Positions 33,042 through 46,400 of a stretch of 64,000 nt of DNA are shown piece after piece. Numbering within the stretch: the stretch's first letter is position 1; the number at the start of each line of letters is the position of its first letter. Location: NCBI GenBank assembly GCA_900155495.1, contig FTLJ01000402.1, positions 1 to 64,000 of the forward strand, given 5' to 3'. The DNA comes from Porogramme epimiltina (taxonomy: Eukaryota; Basidiomycota; Agaricomycetes; Polyporales; Polyporaceae). Made by a program: the position numbers and the translations under genes. Under the pieces are notes generated by a model, which was given only the letters and a program-made list of their open reading frames with translations, was not told the origin of the DNA and made no database searches.

Positions 33042-36000
33042 TCACTGATCGTCCGACGCGTCAACCACAACCAACCGCCCGTCATTCGTCGCAAGCGCTA
33101 TCCGGTCTCCGCAAATGTCCCATCCTCCGCGCACTTCCCAGTGCCCCTGACCTGGGGTGAACCTGTAGATAGACGGAAGCCACCGCACACGGCGACGCTC
33201 CCCGTTGGACCTCGCACGCCGAATCCATCCGTCTGGCTCCACATAGTAGCTCGAAAGCAGCGACGAAGCGACATTGCCGGAATAAGGTGTGGTCTGGGAG
33301 GTCTCCCCGTCCTGCGTGGGCGGCGAGCCGAGTTGTGGGATTGGGATGTATTCGTCATACGTGACGACCGCCCGGCCATCCGCGGAGAACGCAATGTGGT
33401 TCACCAGACTTTCTGAACCCTCGGCGCAGGCGTTGAACTCGCATAGAAGGCGGGGTGCAATGCCATTCTTGATGGGGTCGTGGGTGGGGGCTGGTTGGGA
33501 GCTCGAGGATGGAGGATGTACGGGAGAGGCGTCCCATACAGATACCCTGCCATTGGCACTTGCTCCTGCTACCCGCATGTCGTCGAAGGAGAATGAGATA
33601 GTGCTGATCTCGTAGGTATGGTTGATTTCCCATAGGAGCGTGTTCAATGCGAGGTCGTAAAGGCGTATGGCGGGGTATCCCTTGTCCCGACGAGTTTGTG
33701 CCCCTTGACAGAACGGGTGAAACCACCTTGTCACCACCATCGCCTGTGACCCGGTCCTTGAAATAGAACTATCATCCAAGGATGAGAAGAGGATGTGGTC
33801 TTTTTTGGATGACGTCGCGAGAGCCCAAATCTCGCATTCCCGACGATGGATCTCCGCATCATGCCCCGTCTTCGCGTCCCAACCGCGGATGGTTCCATCT
33901 AGCGAGCCCGAAATGAGCTGCCCAGACTCCGGCGCGAACACCGTCCGCACCACGACGTTCTCGTGTCCAAGAAGAACGGAGGGAGAGTTGTCCTGTCCCC
34001 GATCGTACAGGATGATGGAGTGATCCTCCCGGCCTGAAAGCGCGAGCCGAGACCCGTCGGACGACCATGTCAACGCGACAATCGGGGGACGGAGAGAAGT
34101 CGTGTCCGGACGCGCAATGGTCTCGACGACCTCCGAGGTCGACACGTCCCACACCTGCACCGTCCCGTCCTCAAGCGCCGCGGCGAGCACGTCCTTGTCG
34201 TGTGACGAAAACGCGACCGCGCACACCGCACTCTGCACACCATCACTCGTGGCCGCCGCGTCGCCCGAGTACCCGGGGCGGCTCGCCTGCATCACGGCCG
34301 TGTCCCAGATGCGCGCCGTTCTCCAGTGGGAGGAGACGAGGTTTGCGCCGTCGGGGGAAAATCGCAGGTGGTAGATTCCTTCCCCTCGACTCTGCTCGGA
34401 TTCTCCGAGGGGCTCGCCGGTGGTGGGGTCCCAAAGACGAATTGAGGATCCGCCATCGATGTCGCACCCGACGGCGAGGGAGGAGCCGTGAGGGGAGAAG
34501 TCGAGTCCGCAAACGAAGCCCGGCATCTCCAGCCGCCTGAGGGGATCGGAACCCGAGGAGGCGTCCATGGCCCACAGAACGACCGCCTTGCCGCCTCCGC
34601 ATGCGATGATTTTGTCGTCATGAGGAATGGCGACGGCGTTGACCTGGAAGTTGTGTTGGAGGGTGCGAACGCGGGAGGTGTCCGGGAGGGACCAGATTCT
34701 GCACGTGTTGTCGAAGCTTCCGGAGAGCAAGAAGGACCCGTCGCGCGAGAATGCTACAGATCTGACCCAACCAGAATGCCCGTTGAGGGTGGCTGTAAGC
34801 TGCATCTCCGCGGATTCCATGTTCCACAGTTTGACCGTCCTGTCGCTGGATGCTGAAGCAGCATAGTTCCCCTGATACGAGTAGGCCACGGACTTAATGT
34901 CGCGGGAATGAGGCTTCTGCGAGGAGACACAGACACCAGTCCGAGCATCCAATAAGAGAAGTGCTCCACTCTCGAGTCCTGCGAGTACATCCTTCCCATC
35001 AGGCGAGAACGCCACACCATAGACCTCACTCTCCTGCGTAATAGAAAGGAGCTCTGCTCCGGTGCGGGCGTTCCAGAAGCGAATAGTCTTGTCGTCAGAC
35101 GCGGTGACCACACGCTCGCCATCAGGAGAATAAGCAGCGCAACGGATCCAGTCAGCATGGCCTTCCATGGTGGTGACATGCGCGCTCCAACTGCTCGGTA
35201 GCCCAACCGGGATGGTAATCTTGCCGTCGAGATCTTGAGCGTAAGCCTCTCGGAGCTTGGAGATTGATGGGCAGAATGGAAGGCCGGACGTGTACACGGC
35301 AGAGGCGCAGGCATTGATCGCCGTATAACACAGTCGGACCATCCGCTCGCAGTCTTGCAATAGACTCATAGTATCTGTGTACGCATTGAGTGAGTGGCTC
35401 TAGAGAATTAGCCATGGATAGATATGGACGGATTAGCACGTGGTCGTTGCACTTGAATCCTAGTGCGTACCGTGAGAGCACGTCGGACTGCTTGTAAGGA
35501 CTCGACGGCACTGTGCATGTCGCCGAGAATACTAAGGCACTCGAGCCAATGCAGCAAATGCGTGGCACAGAACGTATTGAGAAGATCGAGGGCTTCTTCG
35601 TCGATCTCAGAGTTGTGTAGATGGTGAGCCCAGTGACGCAAAGCGTACTGAATGTGAGACGGAAGGTAGTCACGGATGCGCGCGTGAAGATTGGGAACTT
35701 CGTTGTTAGCGAATGCGATTTCGTCTGCGGGAATTTGGCACGCATTCCTCAGGAGGGTATGATTCAGCACTATCAGGCAGCGCTTCGCGAGGAGATTGTT
35801 GTGTTGCCGAGGATGAACCAGGAGGCCCGGATTTGTGCATCTGGAAGGATCGACGAGGAAGTCGGGGAATGAAGGGTGAATGATTTGTATGACACCTCGT
35901 TCCGAGTCGTATGGAAGGCTAATAATGGAGCTTAGGAGCTCGAGTCTTCGTCTGGACGTCCCGGGGGGTAATCCGAGGAGGGAATCAAGAGCATTGGGAG

Positions 36001-38428
36001 ACACTAGATCGCGTAAGAAAACGACAGAGCCTAAAATTGTCCTCATCTCCTCCACAATCTCGTTTTCTGCATCGGAAGGAAGCGCAGCATCGAGGACGTC
36101 GACATAGAGCTGCCCAAGGCTGGCTAGCGGCGAGTCCTTGTGAGTCCCTTGCTTGTTGCAGACCACGGTAAGCCTCTTCCGCGGATCACCCCTCTTCGTA
36201 TCGGCAATAAACTTCAGGGCTGTTGCGATGAATATGAAGAGCCAGTATGCGAGTACAATGAGCAACGTCTTCTCCTCTTCGCTCGGCCAGGACACGTCCA
36301 CATAGCATTCCTCCCTAATCTTCTTAACTCGCTCTTCGACAAAGATAGTGATGTCTCGCTTCACGAGGTCAGGAGGGATCTCATTCAGCGGGAGTGAATG
36401 TGTTTTTTGACGGAGACTTTCGTAACGGAATCCATTCACGATGTGTGGTTCGGGGCGGCTAGTGATGATAAATTTGAGCGGTCTGAGGTGGTCGGCGAAT
36501 GTGGAGAGCGCAACGAGAATGACCGAAACAGTGGCGTCGTCACGACACTCGTCAAGTGCATCAATTACTACTACTTGATCCTGAAGGGAAGTGTCCCCTG
36601 CGGCTTGCACAGCTCGCAGCGGTATGACGATAAGCTTCTCGAGTTGCTTGGATAGGACGGATCGATTGATGTCGGGATGGGCGGTGAGAGCTTTTGCGAC
36701 TTCGTCCGCGAAAACCGAGCTGAGTAGGCAGAGATGGTGGCAGATAGTCGGGAAGATGAGCTGGATGTCACTGCGACCTCCGGTGCGCGCGCAGAAGAAG
36801 CTCGCGCCCAAGATCTTGTTGTTATCGCACCACGCTGCTATAGTGTGGGCGATGGTGGACTTCCCCGTTCCCGCGAGCCCGTGGATCCATAGAATAGACA
36901 AGGTCCCCGGGATATGGAAAATTTGCACCAGAATACCAGCGTCTTTGTCGCGCTTCGATCGGATCCAGGCCTGTATAGAGGATAGAACCTCTTTCCTTGT
37001 AGACGCAGTGCACTCGACGCGCCCGCTCCCGCTGTCGTCGAACCGCGCTTCACTGACGCACCGCAGTTTCAAGAGTGCTAGAGCACATAGTCAGGAACGG
37101 TAGGAATGAGGCTTAAGGACGTCCGATCACTCGCCTGCGATGGTAGCCTCGCTTAGCCTCCACTCTCGTATCTGTGTACTTAGCTCCGAGACCCCAGCAT
37201 CTATTCCCTGTTTTTGAGATAGCGCGTCAGAAGTTGTGCTTCGACAGATGGCATGTAGACCGACGGACTTTGACAGTGTCATTCATGACATTGACAGTAG
37301 CATTCGTTGCAAGAACGGTGCCTTGTGTATCTTTGGCGGTACCTTGGATGTCCTCGACAACGATCCGCGTCGTTAGTACTGCATCGGTCTAATGATACAG
37401 TCGGTGATCAGTATCATGCGACACGTCTCGAAGCCGAGAGCTTACCGTAAGACCGACAACCAGCGATGTCAATTTCTCGATGTGTCCTTTCAGTTTCTCG
37501 GTAATGTCATCCACTAGTGCGACTTGCTGCGCTCGCTCGAGAAGCCCCAGAGCGCCGAGCTCCTTCACGTCGGAAGCCACTTGCGCTACATCCCTGAGGG
37601 GTACAAAACGAGTGTTGATATGGATAGGACGTCAAACACTGAGTCACGCACGTTTCGAAACGCTCCAGTCGTGCACGCATTGCTGGAGAGCACGCGTCGA
37701 AATTTGGAAGACCTCTGACCATGTCCTGCAACGGGGTCACGCGCTCCGCGAAAGTACGGATGGTCTCGACGTTGGAGCTGTATTTCTATAGAATGCCATG
37801 AGATCGAAGCTCTTTCACGATCGCACATTTGAAACTCGGCGCTTACCTCGTATATTTCCATAGAAGCGACGACTGCGCCCAGGGCGGCTTGAAGAGGAGG
37901 TAGCGCACCAGAGACTTCCTTTGCAATTTTGAGCGCATGTTTTAAGCCACCCATTACCGTCTTGGCCGTGTTAGACGATTCGGGCAGAGATGAGGCGGGG
38001 GCGGGAGGATGTTTCACAGCGGGGGCGGCGTCGACGGCTCGCATCCGCACCTCGTTCTCTCCACCAGACGTGACCGACGAATGTGTATGAGACGAAGTGG
38101 AGGGCTCGATGATTGCTAGTGACGGGGCCTGCGCTGCGACCGCGTCAAGCTCTGTGGTGGTGCCTGGCGGGAGGGGTTCTGTGGGGGGCAATCGAGGGAG
38201 GGGCCCAATGGTTCGTCGGAATGAGGGTCCATCCGATGCTATTACGTTCGCAGGTCCCTGTCCTGGGATCGTTTGAGAAGCGGCTGCAGACGGCGGGACG
38301 ACACGAATATCCGTCTTCGCAGAGTCGGTCGACGGTCGCACAGCGGAAGCCCTGGGTAGTGGCAGATCGGGATCCGAGGCACACCCGAGGCGATGCACCG
38401 TCCTCCTGATCTTCCTCCATAGTTCCAT
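33042..38428 (-). CDS. NLR3: NACHT-WD40 NOD-like receptor, type B head
   Basis: The closest relative of NLR2. Exons are 37847-38428, 37652-37785, 37446-37593, 37269-37388, 37135-37207, 35471-37077 and 33042-35399, summing to 5022 nt (1673 aa) with all phases consistent. The start is ATG 38428 (MELWRKIRRT; one Cys remains in the RLGCAS segment). Its Pro/Ser-rich linker is about 37 residues shorter than in NLR2. The helical block is ALPPLQAALGAVVASMEIYE, then a 120-nt helical exon and a 73-nt exon that is 9 nt longer at its 5' end than in NLR2. NACHT spans about 353-887: GLAGTGKST, VVVIDALDEC, ITSRPE. About 14 WD40 repeats occupy 888-1673. Intron 37078-37134 begins GCGAGT (GC-AG class), and the last intron 35400-35470 is 71 nt as in NLR2. 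No disabling change was seen. Confidence 0.9.
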
Positions 38429-38543
38429 GTCTTGTACGAGACTGGAACAGGTTGAGCTGGGTGAACGGAGGGAAGAGAGGCGGAGAGGGGAGGAAGAGAG
38501 GACGAACGTCGCAAGGGCGGAGATCCTGAGGTTTTTCAACGAA

Positions 38544-38583
38544 GTATAAGGTTTGCGGATAATAGTGCCGAGGTGCGTGGTGG
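38544..38583 (-). promoter_or_regulatory. Conserved NLR core promoter, type B copy 2
   Basis: GTATAAGGTT at 38544-38553 and AGGTGCGTGGTGG at 38571-38583, about 120 and 147 bp upstream of the NLR3 ATG. The GC element has one change (GGTGCG for GGGGCG) relative to the other copies. Confidence 0.45.
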
Positions 38584-38599
38584 CCCTTTACACGCGATG

Positions 38600-38945
38600 T
38601 CGTGCAGGGCGGCCACGGGACACGTACGGGCGGCATGCGTGTCAAAGAAGCTACGCATAAGCGCTATGAAGATCGAGACCTCGATTTCGCCGGGTGATGG
38701 AGGTACGGGGGAGCGGATTTCTTGAGGGAGAAGGGGCTGAGATCGCAGTCTCCATGCTTGTGCCGAGCTGAAGGGCGCGTTTCATACACTTGTCAGCATG
38801 TGGATCAGAAAGTGTCTCAGCTTGGGAATATATTGTGCTACTCGAGCAATAACATTTCCGGCACTATTGAATACAATAGATGCACCTAGTGCTTTGGTAG
38901 AGGTCAGAAGGGGAATGCGGGTTTCGAAAGTGCTGAACACACGCA
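38600..38945 (-). pseudogene. Type B upstream reading frame, broken sister copy
   Basis: Counterpart of 19613-20008. It retains QYIPKLRHFLIHM, WRLRSQPLLP and EVSIFIALMRSFFD, but has a TGA after LTSV and small indels. Retention of several peptide blocks argues for former coding; the break argues against current function in this copy. Confidence 0.35.
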
Positions 38946-39979
38946 CCGATCATTAAAGAACAGAACCCTACCCCTCTACCCGCTCACTCGCTGCATTTCC
39001 GCTTCCCATCGCAACGAAGTTTCATATTCCGTCTGCCCTATGACCCTAATGTACAATGCTTCCTGTGGGTTCTCAGAACTTGTAGGGCGTCTGCTCGCAG
39101 TTCCGCTCAAACGACGCGCTAGTTACATTGAACCTTGGGTGATGAGGTGTTGGTGAGTAGCTGTTGAAACCTTAATAGGTGTACGCGGAAGCGGGCTATG
39201 AGCCTTGGACGCTTGCGTGGGCCTAGATCAGAAGGAAAAGCTGTCCAGGAGAGCCGTGTTTGCAGAGGTCGATGACCGCCCACCGAGAAAGGCCTATGAC
39301 AGCCGACGGTGAACGACGCCCAAGGTTGACAGAAAGAAGCGGCAGTGGGAACTCGAGTGTAGCGCTGGCGTCGGCTAACGGCATTGGGCCGGGAGCGTTG
39401 AGGGCGCTCTGAGCACGAGCGTGAAGTGGACGCGACGGTTGGCCACCAATGGCCAGACGTCGGGCCTTCAGGGGAAAGAGCATCCGGGTTGCCAGAGCGA
39501 GAGACTGTGGAGCCGTGTCGGACGGACTGACCCATCACCGGGCCAGGAGCGCTTCACTGTCATAGGGCCGGGCCGTCCTAGGGGAATAGCAGTTGAGAAG
39601 CATCCCGGGAGGGCCGGTGAGAAGCGCGAAGCGGAAGACAGCCCTTGCGCGCGACGAGGCGGGCGGTTCGTGCAAGCCCGGAGCCGCCGGGTGAGTCGAG
39701 GCCTGTGACCGTATCTGTGACCGTAACGTCACAGCAGGCGTCCTTGGTGTCCGCGTCGAAGCCTGTCACATTGTCCAGTGTTGTCGCGCGCGGACAAGTC
39801 TCTGCCATGCTAGCTTCTCGCCTCTCCTGCACCTGTCCCTAGCCCCTCTTTTCTCGCATCGCTACGCTGCCTAGTCAAGAGCTTATCCTATTCCGCCACA
39901 ACGAATGGGCCCCCTATCAAATCCAGTCCTGAGAAAAGCTCCGATGGATGCCCATGGACGAGACAAGGCGCAGTGGCTG
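38946..39979. repeat. Type B upstream cassette, copy 2 (proximal part)
   Basis: Matched by about 20009-21043, with shared text such as GTGACCGTATCTGTGACCGT near 39706 and CATCCCGGGAGGGCCGGTGA near 39601. No gene is supported. Confidence 0.5.
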
Positions 39980-41290
39980 TAGGTGAGGTATCACGCATAA
40001 TCCCATTGGTGTACTCGCACTTACACTGTCAATTCTGCTGCTGCTGCGTGCTATGTCAGAAGATTGTCGTCGTCGTCTGCTCGCTCGTCCCATCCCTCAT
40101 ATCTCCTCCGACTCTATCCTCTACCCCGCACTGCCGGCAGATTTCTCCAAGAACTATTGGTTTGCACGGCGATGGGATGATTTGCAGTCACCATTCGTGC
40201 GTAAGCTCCTTCCTGTGAGGTGAATGCGATGCTCCCGGCTCATTACAGCTCTGTTGGGACACGAATCCAGCTCGATTGTTCCCCGAGACTAGTCCCACCC
40301 GCACCCCACACAACCGCCAACGAAGGGGATGCTCGCTTTTGTATGCGCCCTCAAGAATCAGAAAAGAAGAGTTCCGGGACCTACGTCGACAAATGATTGG
40401 GTCGCATGGTGCGTGTAGCGCAGTTGTGTCTAACTACGGATGCACGCAGGTTTTCCATGTACAGTTTGCGTTGTTCGTGTGCTATTGCGGGCCTGAGGCT
40501 CGTGTTTTTGTGAGTGATTGCTCTCATCAGATAGGTCGACTGCGACTGACAGTGGTCGTCGGCGGTTCAGGGCGTGACGTATGAATCCCAATGGACATAC
40601 ATATATTGCATATCTCCCGTCAGATTTGCGGTGCTCACGGGGTGACTCCCGCTTAGGATAAACCCGTCTCCCCGCTCCGCCTAGGCAGACGTACGCCATC
40701 TCGTGACTACGGGGCCGACGTTGCTGCATCGCTGACAGACGTGCTTAGGGCGTCCCTGTCGGTTCTGGACAAGATTCGAGAAGTTTCGTGCTATATATCA
40801 TGCAGTATACTTGCTCTCGTGAACCTTAGAACGTAGGACACAGGGCGTATCGTGGATGGTGAGTCGAGCGCGCTCAAACTCCAGCAAGTCATATGCTCAT
40901 GCAGTGGAGCTACAGGTCACGCATGACGAAACTAGGCATTGTGCACTACGACACTGTTTTGATGGGGTCGGGGAGTATACAATCTAGAGACTAGGCCAAA
41001 CAGCTCCGTTTTGTGACGTCGTCGTGATGGAGCAGCTTATTCGAAGTACACTGTTTCGCGGGCACTGCGTACCGACGCACTTTGCTCCTGGTTCCCTCAT
41101 ATACATTACCATTGATTGTGAATATATTTGTTTACCCCTGCACAGGTGTTCGGAGACATGAACACCCATCCCCACTGTGAGTCTTTCGGTCAAGCATGAA
41201 GACATCAGGGTCGAAGGCAATGAGTATATCTTTGTGCTCGCTCGCCCGAGCAGCCATTCATCTTCCACTTCCCTCGCCTGAATATTCTTG
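39980..41290 (+). pseudogene. Plus-strand gene remnant Y, copy 2
   Basis: Sister of 21044-22253. The first piece has ACG where copy 1 has the ATG, followed by HNPIGVLALTLSILLLLRAM and FSKNYWFARRWDDLQSPFVR. Piece 2 reads DARFCMRPQESEKKSSGTYV, then hits a stop earlier than copy 1. The last piece, after CCTGCACAG, reads TVSLSVKHEDIRVEGNEYIF and VLARPSS, but an upstream TGG codon is TGA. Loss of the start and a stop mark it as a pseudogene; the conserved blocks show the ancestor was coding. Confidence 0.42.
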
Positions 41291-43574
41291 ACAATCACTC
41301 TCACACGTAGACGTGGAACCTTAGAAACTACACAACAACCCAGCTCAACGCCTCAGTAACAAAACGTCACTTTTTCGCTTCAACCCAGAAGACATCTACT
41401 ACCATCGCGCCCACACCTACGAGCCGCGCCCAACGCCCCACCCAGAGATCCTCATCACGACGCGCTCGGGTCGCCGCTGCGCGACTCCCAACGATCCACG
41501 GGGGCTGCTGGGAGCAGCGCAGGTAGCCACACGCCCGCCACGGGAAGCGGCCGCAGCCAGAGGGGAACCGGCGAGCCTGCGCGCGGTGCCGCCCGATGAG
41601 GCCCGCCTCCTAGGGTGCGCCGGGCCGAGGGCGCAGTGCGCGCGCGAGGGGCGGGCTTGGCGCAGTCTGGGGGCCCGGCACCGCCGCTGCGGCGGGGAGG
41701 GCTTGTTGTTTGAGGCCGTTTGAGGAGTTCCGAGCGCGGGTAGGAGAGGCAGGCCGTGCCAAGGGGCGGGCAGGCAGTGAGCCGCCGCCCTACCGCCCGC
41801 GCGCCTACAAGCTACGCCCAACATTGGGTTGCGGAGCTCCCGATCGCGCTTCGCGCGGGCCCCCACGGCACAATCCACAACAACCCGCGAGGGCCGGGGC
41901 GGCCAGGACGGCGGGCACTGGGCATGAGGCCGGACGCTGGCCATGGGAAGCAGCCGCAGCGGCCCCGGAGGCCAGAGGGGCAGGGCAGGCCCGCGCGCAT
42001 CGCCCCCCGATTCGGCGTGCACGAGTTGTCCTTGGATGTACGGGGCCGACCACAGGGGGGCCGTGTGTGGTGTCTGGGGGAGGGGCTCTGGGGGCTTGGT
42101 GCCGCCTGATAGTGTATTGTCGGAGGCCCGTTGGCCGGGCGCGCTCCCTACGACCCAAGCCCTCCGCCGCGGCCCGCTCGCCGTCCCACAGAGTCCTCTT
42201 GAGTATCCCGACCTAGAGCATTTGCGCATGTGCGCGACCGCACGGTCTTCTGGGAAGCGCGCGTGGGCAATTTTGCACCGCGTGGGTTGCTTATGAGCAC
42301 AGCGCAGCATTGTAAGGACGAACATGTGGCGCGCGCTGCAAACGCCGCCCCAAGGCAACTCGGGAGGGTGAGGGGGGCCGTCGGTAGCGGGGCGCGGCAC
42401 TACCGCGGCGGTTCGGGACCCACGCAACCAGCGCCGCCGGTACTTCAAGCTCTGCCGCTCGGGGAGATGCGCATCGACAAGTGGAGAGGATTGTTTGGTT
42501 GATTGTCTTCAGCACTATGACGCCTATGACGCCGTTGGCCCTGCGCGGCGGGGAATAGGGCGGCGCGCGTGCTCATACGGTGCGGGCGCGGGGCTTGCGC
42601 TCGCATGACCGTGTCGAGCGGTCGACAGAGGCGGCGCATCTTGCACAGGGGATAAATGTTCATACAGCGGCCAACATGGCGCGCCGCGTTTGTTGCTTCA
42701 ACGACAGCGGCGCGCAGACTATGTTACTCCGGACCCGGGGAAGCGATGATGGGCGGAGCAGGGGCGGCGGTCGTAGGCTGGGTTCGGCGCAGGGTGCTAG
42801 TCATGGAAGCGGGAACGGGAGCGTGACTGTGGAGACTCGCGCAGCGCGTCGATTGGCTAAGCAGAGGGGGGCGGCGGCGAGATGAGGGAGAGTGTGGGAT
42901 GCGCATTGAACGCACTCGGGCGATTGGCATGGCGCGATGGTCGCGCCAGGGCTTCTATATGGGGCCTTGAACGGGATCCGGGGGGACAGCTGTTTGGGGG
43001 CGGATAAATGGTGCCGAGGAGACCACGACGGGCGACGCTTGCTCATGTTTGGGGGCTGAGGGCCCGTCACCGCCCAGCGCGACAGTGTCGAGCACGAGAG
43101 CCACGTGGCAGATGTCCAAAGAACTGGTCGGATTGAATGCGCACAGGGGGCTTGGATGTCGCGGGGAGAGCGTCTTGACCTGAAAGTGAGGATTGTCAAT
43201 ATTGGTCGAAGGTGTCAGAATGAGAACCGACTTACGACGGGAAGAGAGTCAGGAAGACAGCCTTCAGGGTGTTTATTCAGACATACAGACAGTTCCGTTG
43301 AGATGACTGGCACACGAGAGAGCGCGTATAATGAGTGTCGGCACACACTATGGATACAATAGCCATTGAGGTTGCGCTTCAATTAAGCATGAGAAGGCCG
43401 AAGTACAAAGAGTGAAGCATAGACACCTACCCGCTCGTCCCGGCAACCATACCCCGTCAGTTTCCGTGCTTGGCCGTTCTCGATCTTCAATCCGATGCAG
43501 AGGGCTTCAAACACCCCAACACAGCACAATCCAACGACGCACGACTCGACGTCACCTCAACACCTCGCACACAG
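41291..43574. repeat. Type B cassette, distal GC-rich part, copy 2
   Basis: Sister of 22254-24574. The 343-codon minus-strand ORF at 41417-42448 is not open in the sister region and is Arg/Ala/Pro-rich, so it is not called as a gene. Confidence 0.5.
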
Positions 43575-45520
43575 AGCGCCAGCCGCCGCCCTACCGCACC
43601 CGCACCTCCTCACTGAACCCAACGCTGCATCGAGATTCCACCATCGCGACCCGCACCGATCGCCGCTGCGCGATCCTTGACGATCCGCGGGGGCCGGGGC
43701 GACCAGGAAGACTGGCACAGCGCAGGCGGCGACGCGTCTGCCGCGGGACGGGGTGGCAGCAGCAGCGTCGGCCCAGACCAGCGGGGAACCGGCGAGCCAG
43801 CGCGCGGCGCCGCCCAACGTGGCCCGCGCGCGTCGTCCTCGGGTGCGCGTGGGGCGGGCGCGGTGGCTGGAAGAGGGGCGCTGGGGCGGGCACTGGCGCG
43901 GGCTGGGGCGCGGGGCAGGAGGCGTGGGAGCGGCGGCGGAGAGGGCTTTTGCCTAGGGGACCGTTTGAGGACTTTCCTGGCCGGGCAGTAGAGGGACGGC
44001 GAAGGGCGGGCAGGGAGGGGGAGCGCGCTCGCGGCTCGACGGGGGAGGGGGATGGAGTCGTGGTGCCGTTCTTTGCGCCTGTCACGCGCGATGGGGTTTG
44101 CCTTGCAAAGGGCTTGCCGTAGAGAGCTCTCGTCGCAGGCGTGCAGGGACGTGCAGCGATCAAACCAGCAAGTCCATGTTGCATAATCAGCGAGGCATCT
44201 CGAGCGCGGCGGGGAGCCAGGCGACGGATGACATTGCGGACTTGTACGATGGTCTTTCACTAGGGACTGTGGACGAGGGGTGTATGCCTTGATTCAGGGG
44301 TGGAGATGTCCTACGAGGGTCGGAGGAGGGGCGCAACTGAGAGATCACAGGATGCGGGGATTCAACTTGGCTGAATTTCGGAAGCGGTGAAAAGGGAAGG
44401 GCACGTACCTGCCAATCGGGTAGTAAGGGAAGTTCTTCATGGGCCGCTGAATACGTGGATCAGATCGAGGGGGAGGGGGTTGTAAGGACGCGAATGTCCG
44501 CATGTGGGCAGCGGGCTAAACTCACCATGTTGAAGGGACCTTGTGAAAGATGGCTGGGGATCTTGCGGACACGAGAGAACTTGACACGCGCTCCGTGAGT
44601 GGGCACTACGTCGAAGGGGGGGAGGTCTTCCGGAGGCCGGAACGGGCAGCGGGGGCAGGAGTGGAGCGGGGGGCAGGCAGGGCTCTATTGGCTGGAGGGC
44701 GGCGGCGGCGACTGAGTGACAAGGGAATTGGAGGAGGGACTGGCACGTACGTGGCTCCTCTGGCCGCTATGGATGCACAGGGCACGATAGCGCGGCCGAG
44801 GGCGCACTACGGAGAAGAGCGCGGGTGGCGATTGGAGGCAGCCTGACGCGGCAAGAGGTGCCATGCGAATATCAGAGCCGGGGAGGGGCGTTGACGGTTT
44901 GAGGGCACCCCGCTGAGGGGAAGCGTACGACCCTTGGAAGTGGAGGGTGTGTCAGGAAGGGACACAGAAGCACGTCGGGAACCGACTGACGAGATGTAGA
45001 CGGTGAGGGGCACAGAGGGCAGCCGGTCCACTCGGAGGCTGCGGTTTGTGCAGGGAGTGTTGACTGGCGGGGAGGGGCCGAGCAGTGCCAGCCAGTGAGC
45101 GTGGGGGAGGCGAGGAAGGAAGCAGGCTCCAGTGACCGCCGAGGGGGACGCGATCGACGTCGAGGGGCCGAGTCGACTTGAGCACGCCCACCAACACGAC
45201 GAGCGGCGGTCGTTGGGCCACGGCTGGCCGGCCCGGGAGAGGAAGATCTCGATCGCGTGGCCATTTTGCCGCGCCCCCGTCCAATGCTCGCGGCCAGTCC
45301 GAGCGCGAGGCTCTCCCTTGCACGGTCTCTTCGCTCTCCTCCGCTCGCCATGGATCCCAGTCGTCCATCAATATGCGACGACCCTTCTGTCCACTCCTCA
45401 GCGCTGTCTCAGACCCGAACTTCCACGTTCGGCGCTTCGGCCCGCCGTGTTCCTTACAGCACAATCGTCTGGACATCACCAACGCTCAGATCCTTGACAA
45501 TGGATAACGTAGTCTCTGGT
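43575..45520. repeat. GC-rich module M, copy 3
   Basis: Closest to copy 2, with the same type B background. The CCAAT box on the minus strand lies near 44681. No gene is supported. Confidence 0.6.
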
Positions 45521-46109
45521 GCGCCCCTCGCCCCCAATATGTACAGGATATACTCACTATACTCCATCTATTTAGACTCGCACCCTACATCGTGCGCCTC
45601 TGTGCGACGTAACGTGGGCTCCCTGCTACTTACACCGCGGCTCGCGGCTCGCCTCCCCGGGATCTGTTCACCTCTTGAGGACCAGATAAATACCGCCGTA
45701 AAAGGTGCACTTCAATATCAGCCGACCTCTGATGGCAACGTATGGGGCTGGGATGGCTGTCGGCGGAGGTGCACGAGTTTCATGGGAAGGAAGCACTAGT
45801 AAGTTTACACATCTCTACACGTATCGTCATACGTTCATGGCCATAGCACTACCAGGGTAGGATTAGATAACTGCCAAGACTCTCGGTCCCACAAAGTCCG
45901 CCTCTCTCAACGCCTGCTTTTCCTCCGCTTTCCGCCTAACCTGATACCAAACATCCACCCCCAAAGGTATCATGCCCTGCTAGATGCTTTGGGAAAATTC
46001 TGGTTGTCGCCGTTTCCTTCTCGACGTTGGTCAACGACGCAATTGAACACGTTCTTCGAGCCCTCTCAAATGTGTGTATACGAGATTGTCGTCCATTATG
46101 CAGTGCTGA
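45521..46109. other. Linker between M and Z, unit 3
   Basis: Sister of 26561-27339, including the run GTAAGTTTACACATCTCTAC near 45798. No intact gene was seen. Confidence 0.4.
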
Positions 46110-46400
46110 CACAATGCACGCAGCGAATCTCTCACTGCAGTCGGACGTGCCCCTCACGCTCTCGAAGCTCCCAAGCAGCTCGCAATTGGCCACACGTCGC
46201 TCGTCTCCTTGGATGTTCATCCCAGATACAAGAAGGTCATCTCGTGAGTAGCCATATGCATAACCGGTTGTGATCCGTCTTGTAGATGGGGTGCTAATTC
46301 ATTGATGTTTAGCTCTTTTGCTGCTGTATGCGGTGGGCCGTCAAAGGGCACGGTCTATGAGATCGTTGGATTCCGCGACCGCAGGTCAGTGTATACTACG
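46110..46400 (+). pseudogene. Gene remnant Z, copy 3 (best preserved)
   Basis: Exon 1 reads AVGRAPHALEAPKQLAIGHT then SLVSLDVHPRYKKVIS to 46243. Intron 46244-46312 is 69 nt (GTGAGT...TTTAG). Exon 2 reads SFAAVCGGPSKGTVYEIVGF, then RDRRS. The two exons join in phase. A stop lies just upstream of exon 1 in the same frame and no start or further exons were found, so it is a fragment. The family is not recognised. Confidence 0.5.

Noticed and set aside
34067..34540. Plus-strand open frames antisense to the WD40 exons (also about 1626-1964, 49704-50042, 61498-61911)
   Set aside because: They mirror the highly conserved coding strand; Arg/Pro-rich composition and absence of splice or start context mark them as shadows.
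41417..42448. 343-codon minus-strand open frame
   Set aside because: Not open in the sister type B region (22254-23435) and of low-complexity composition.
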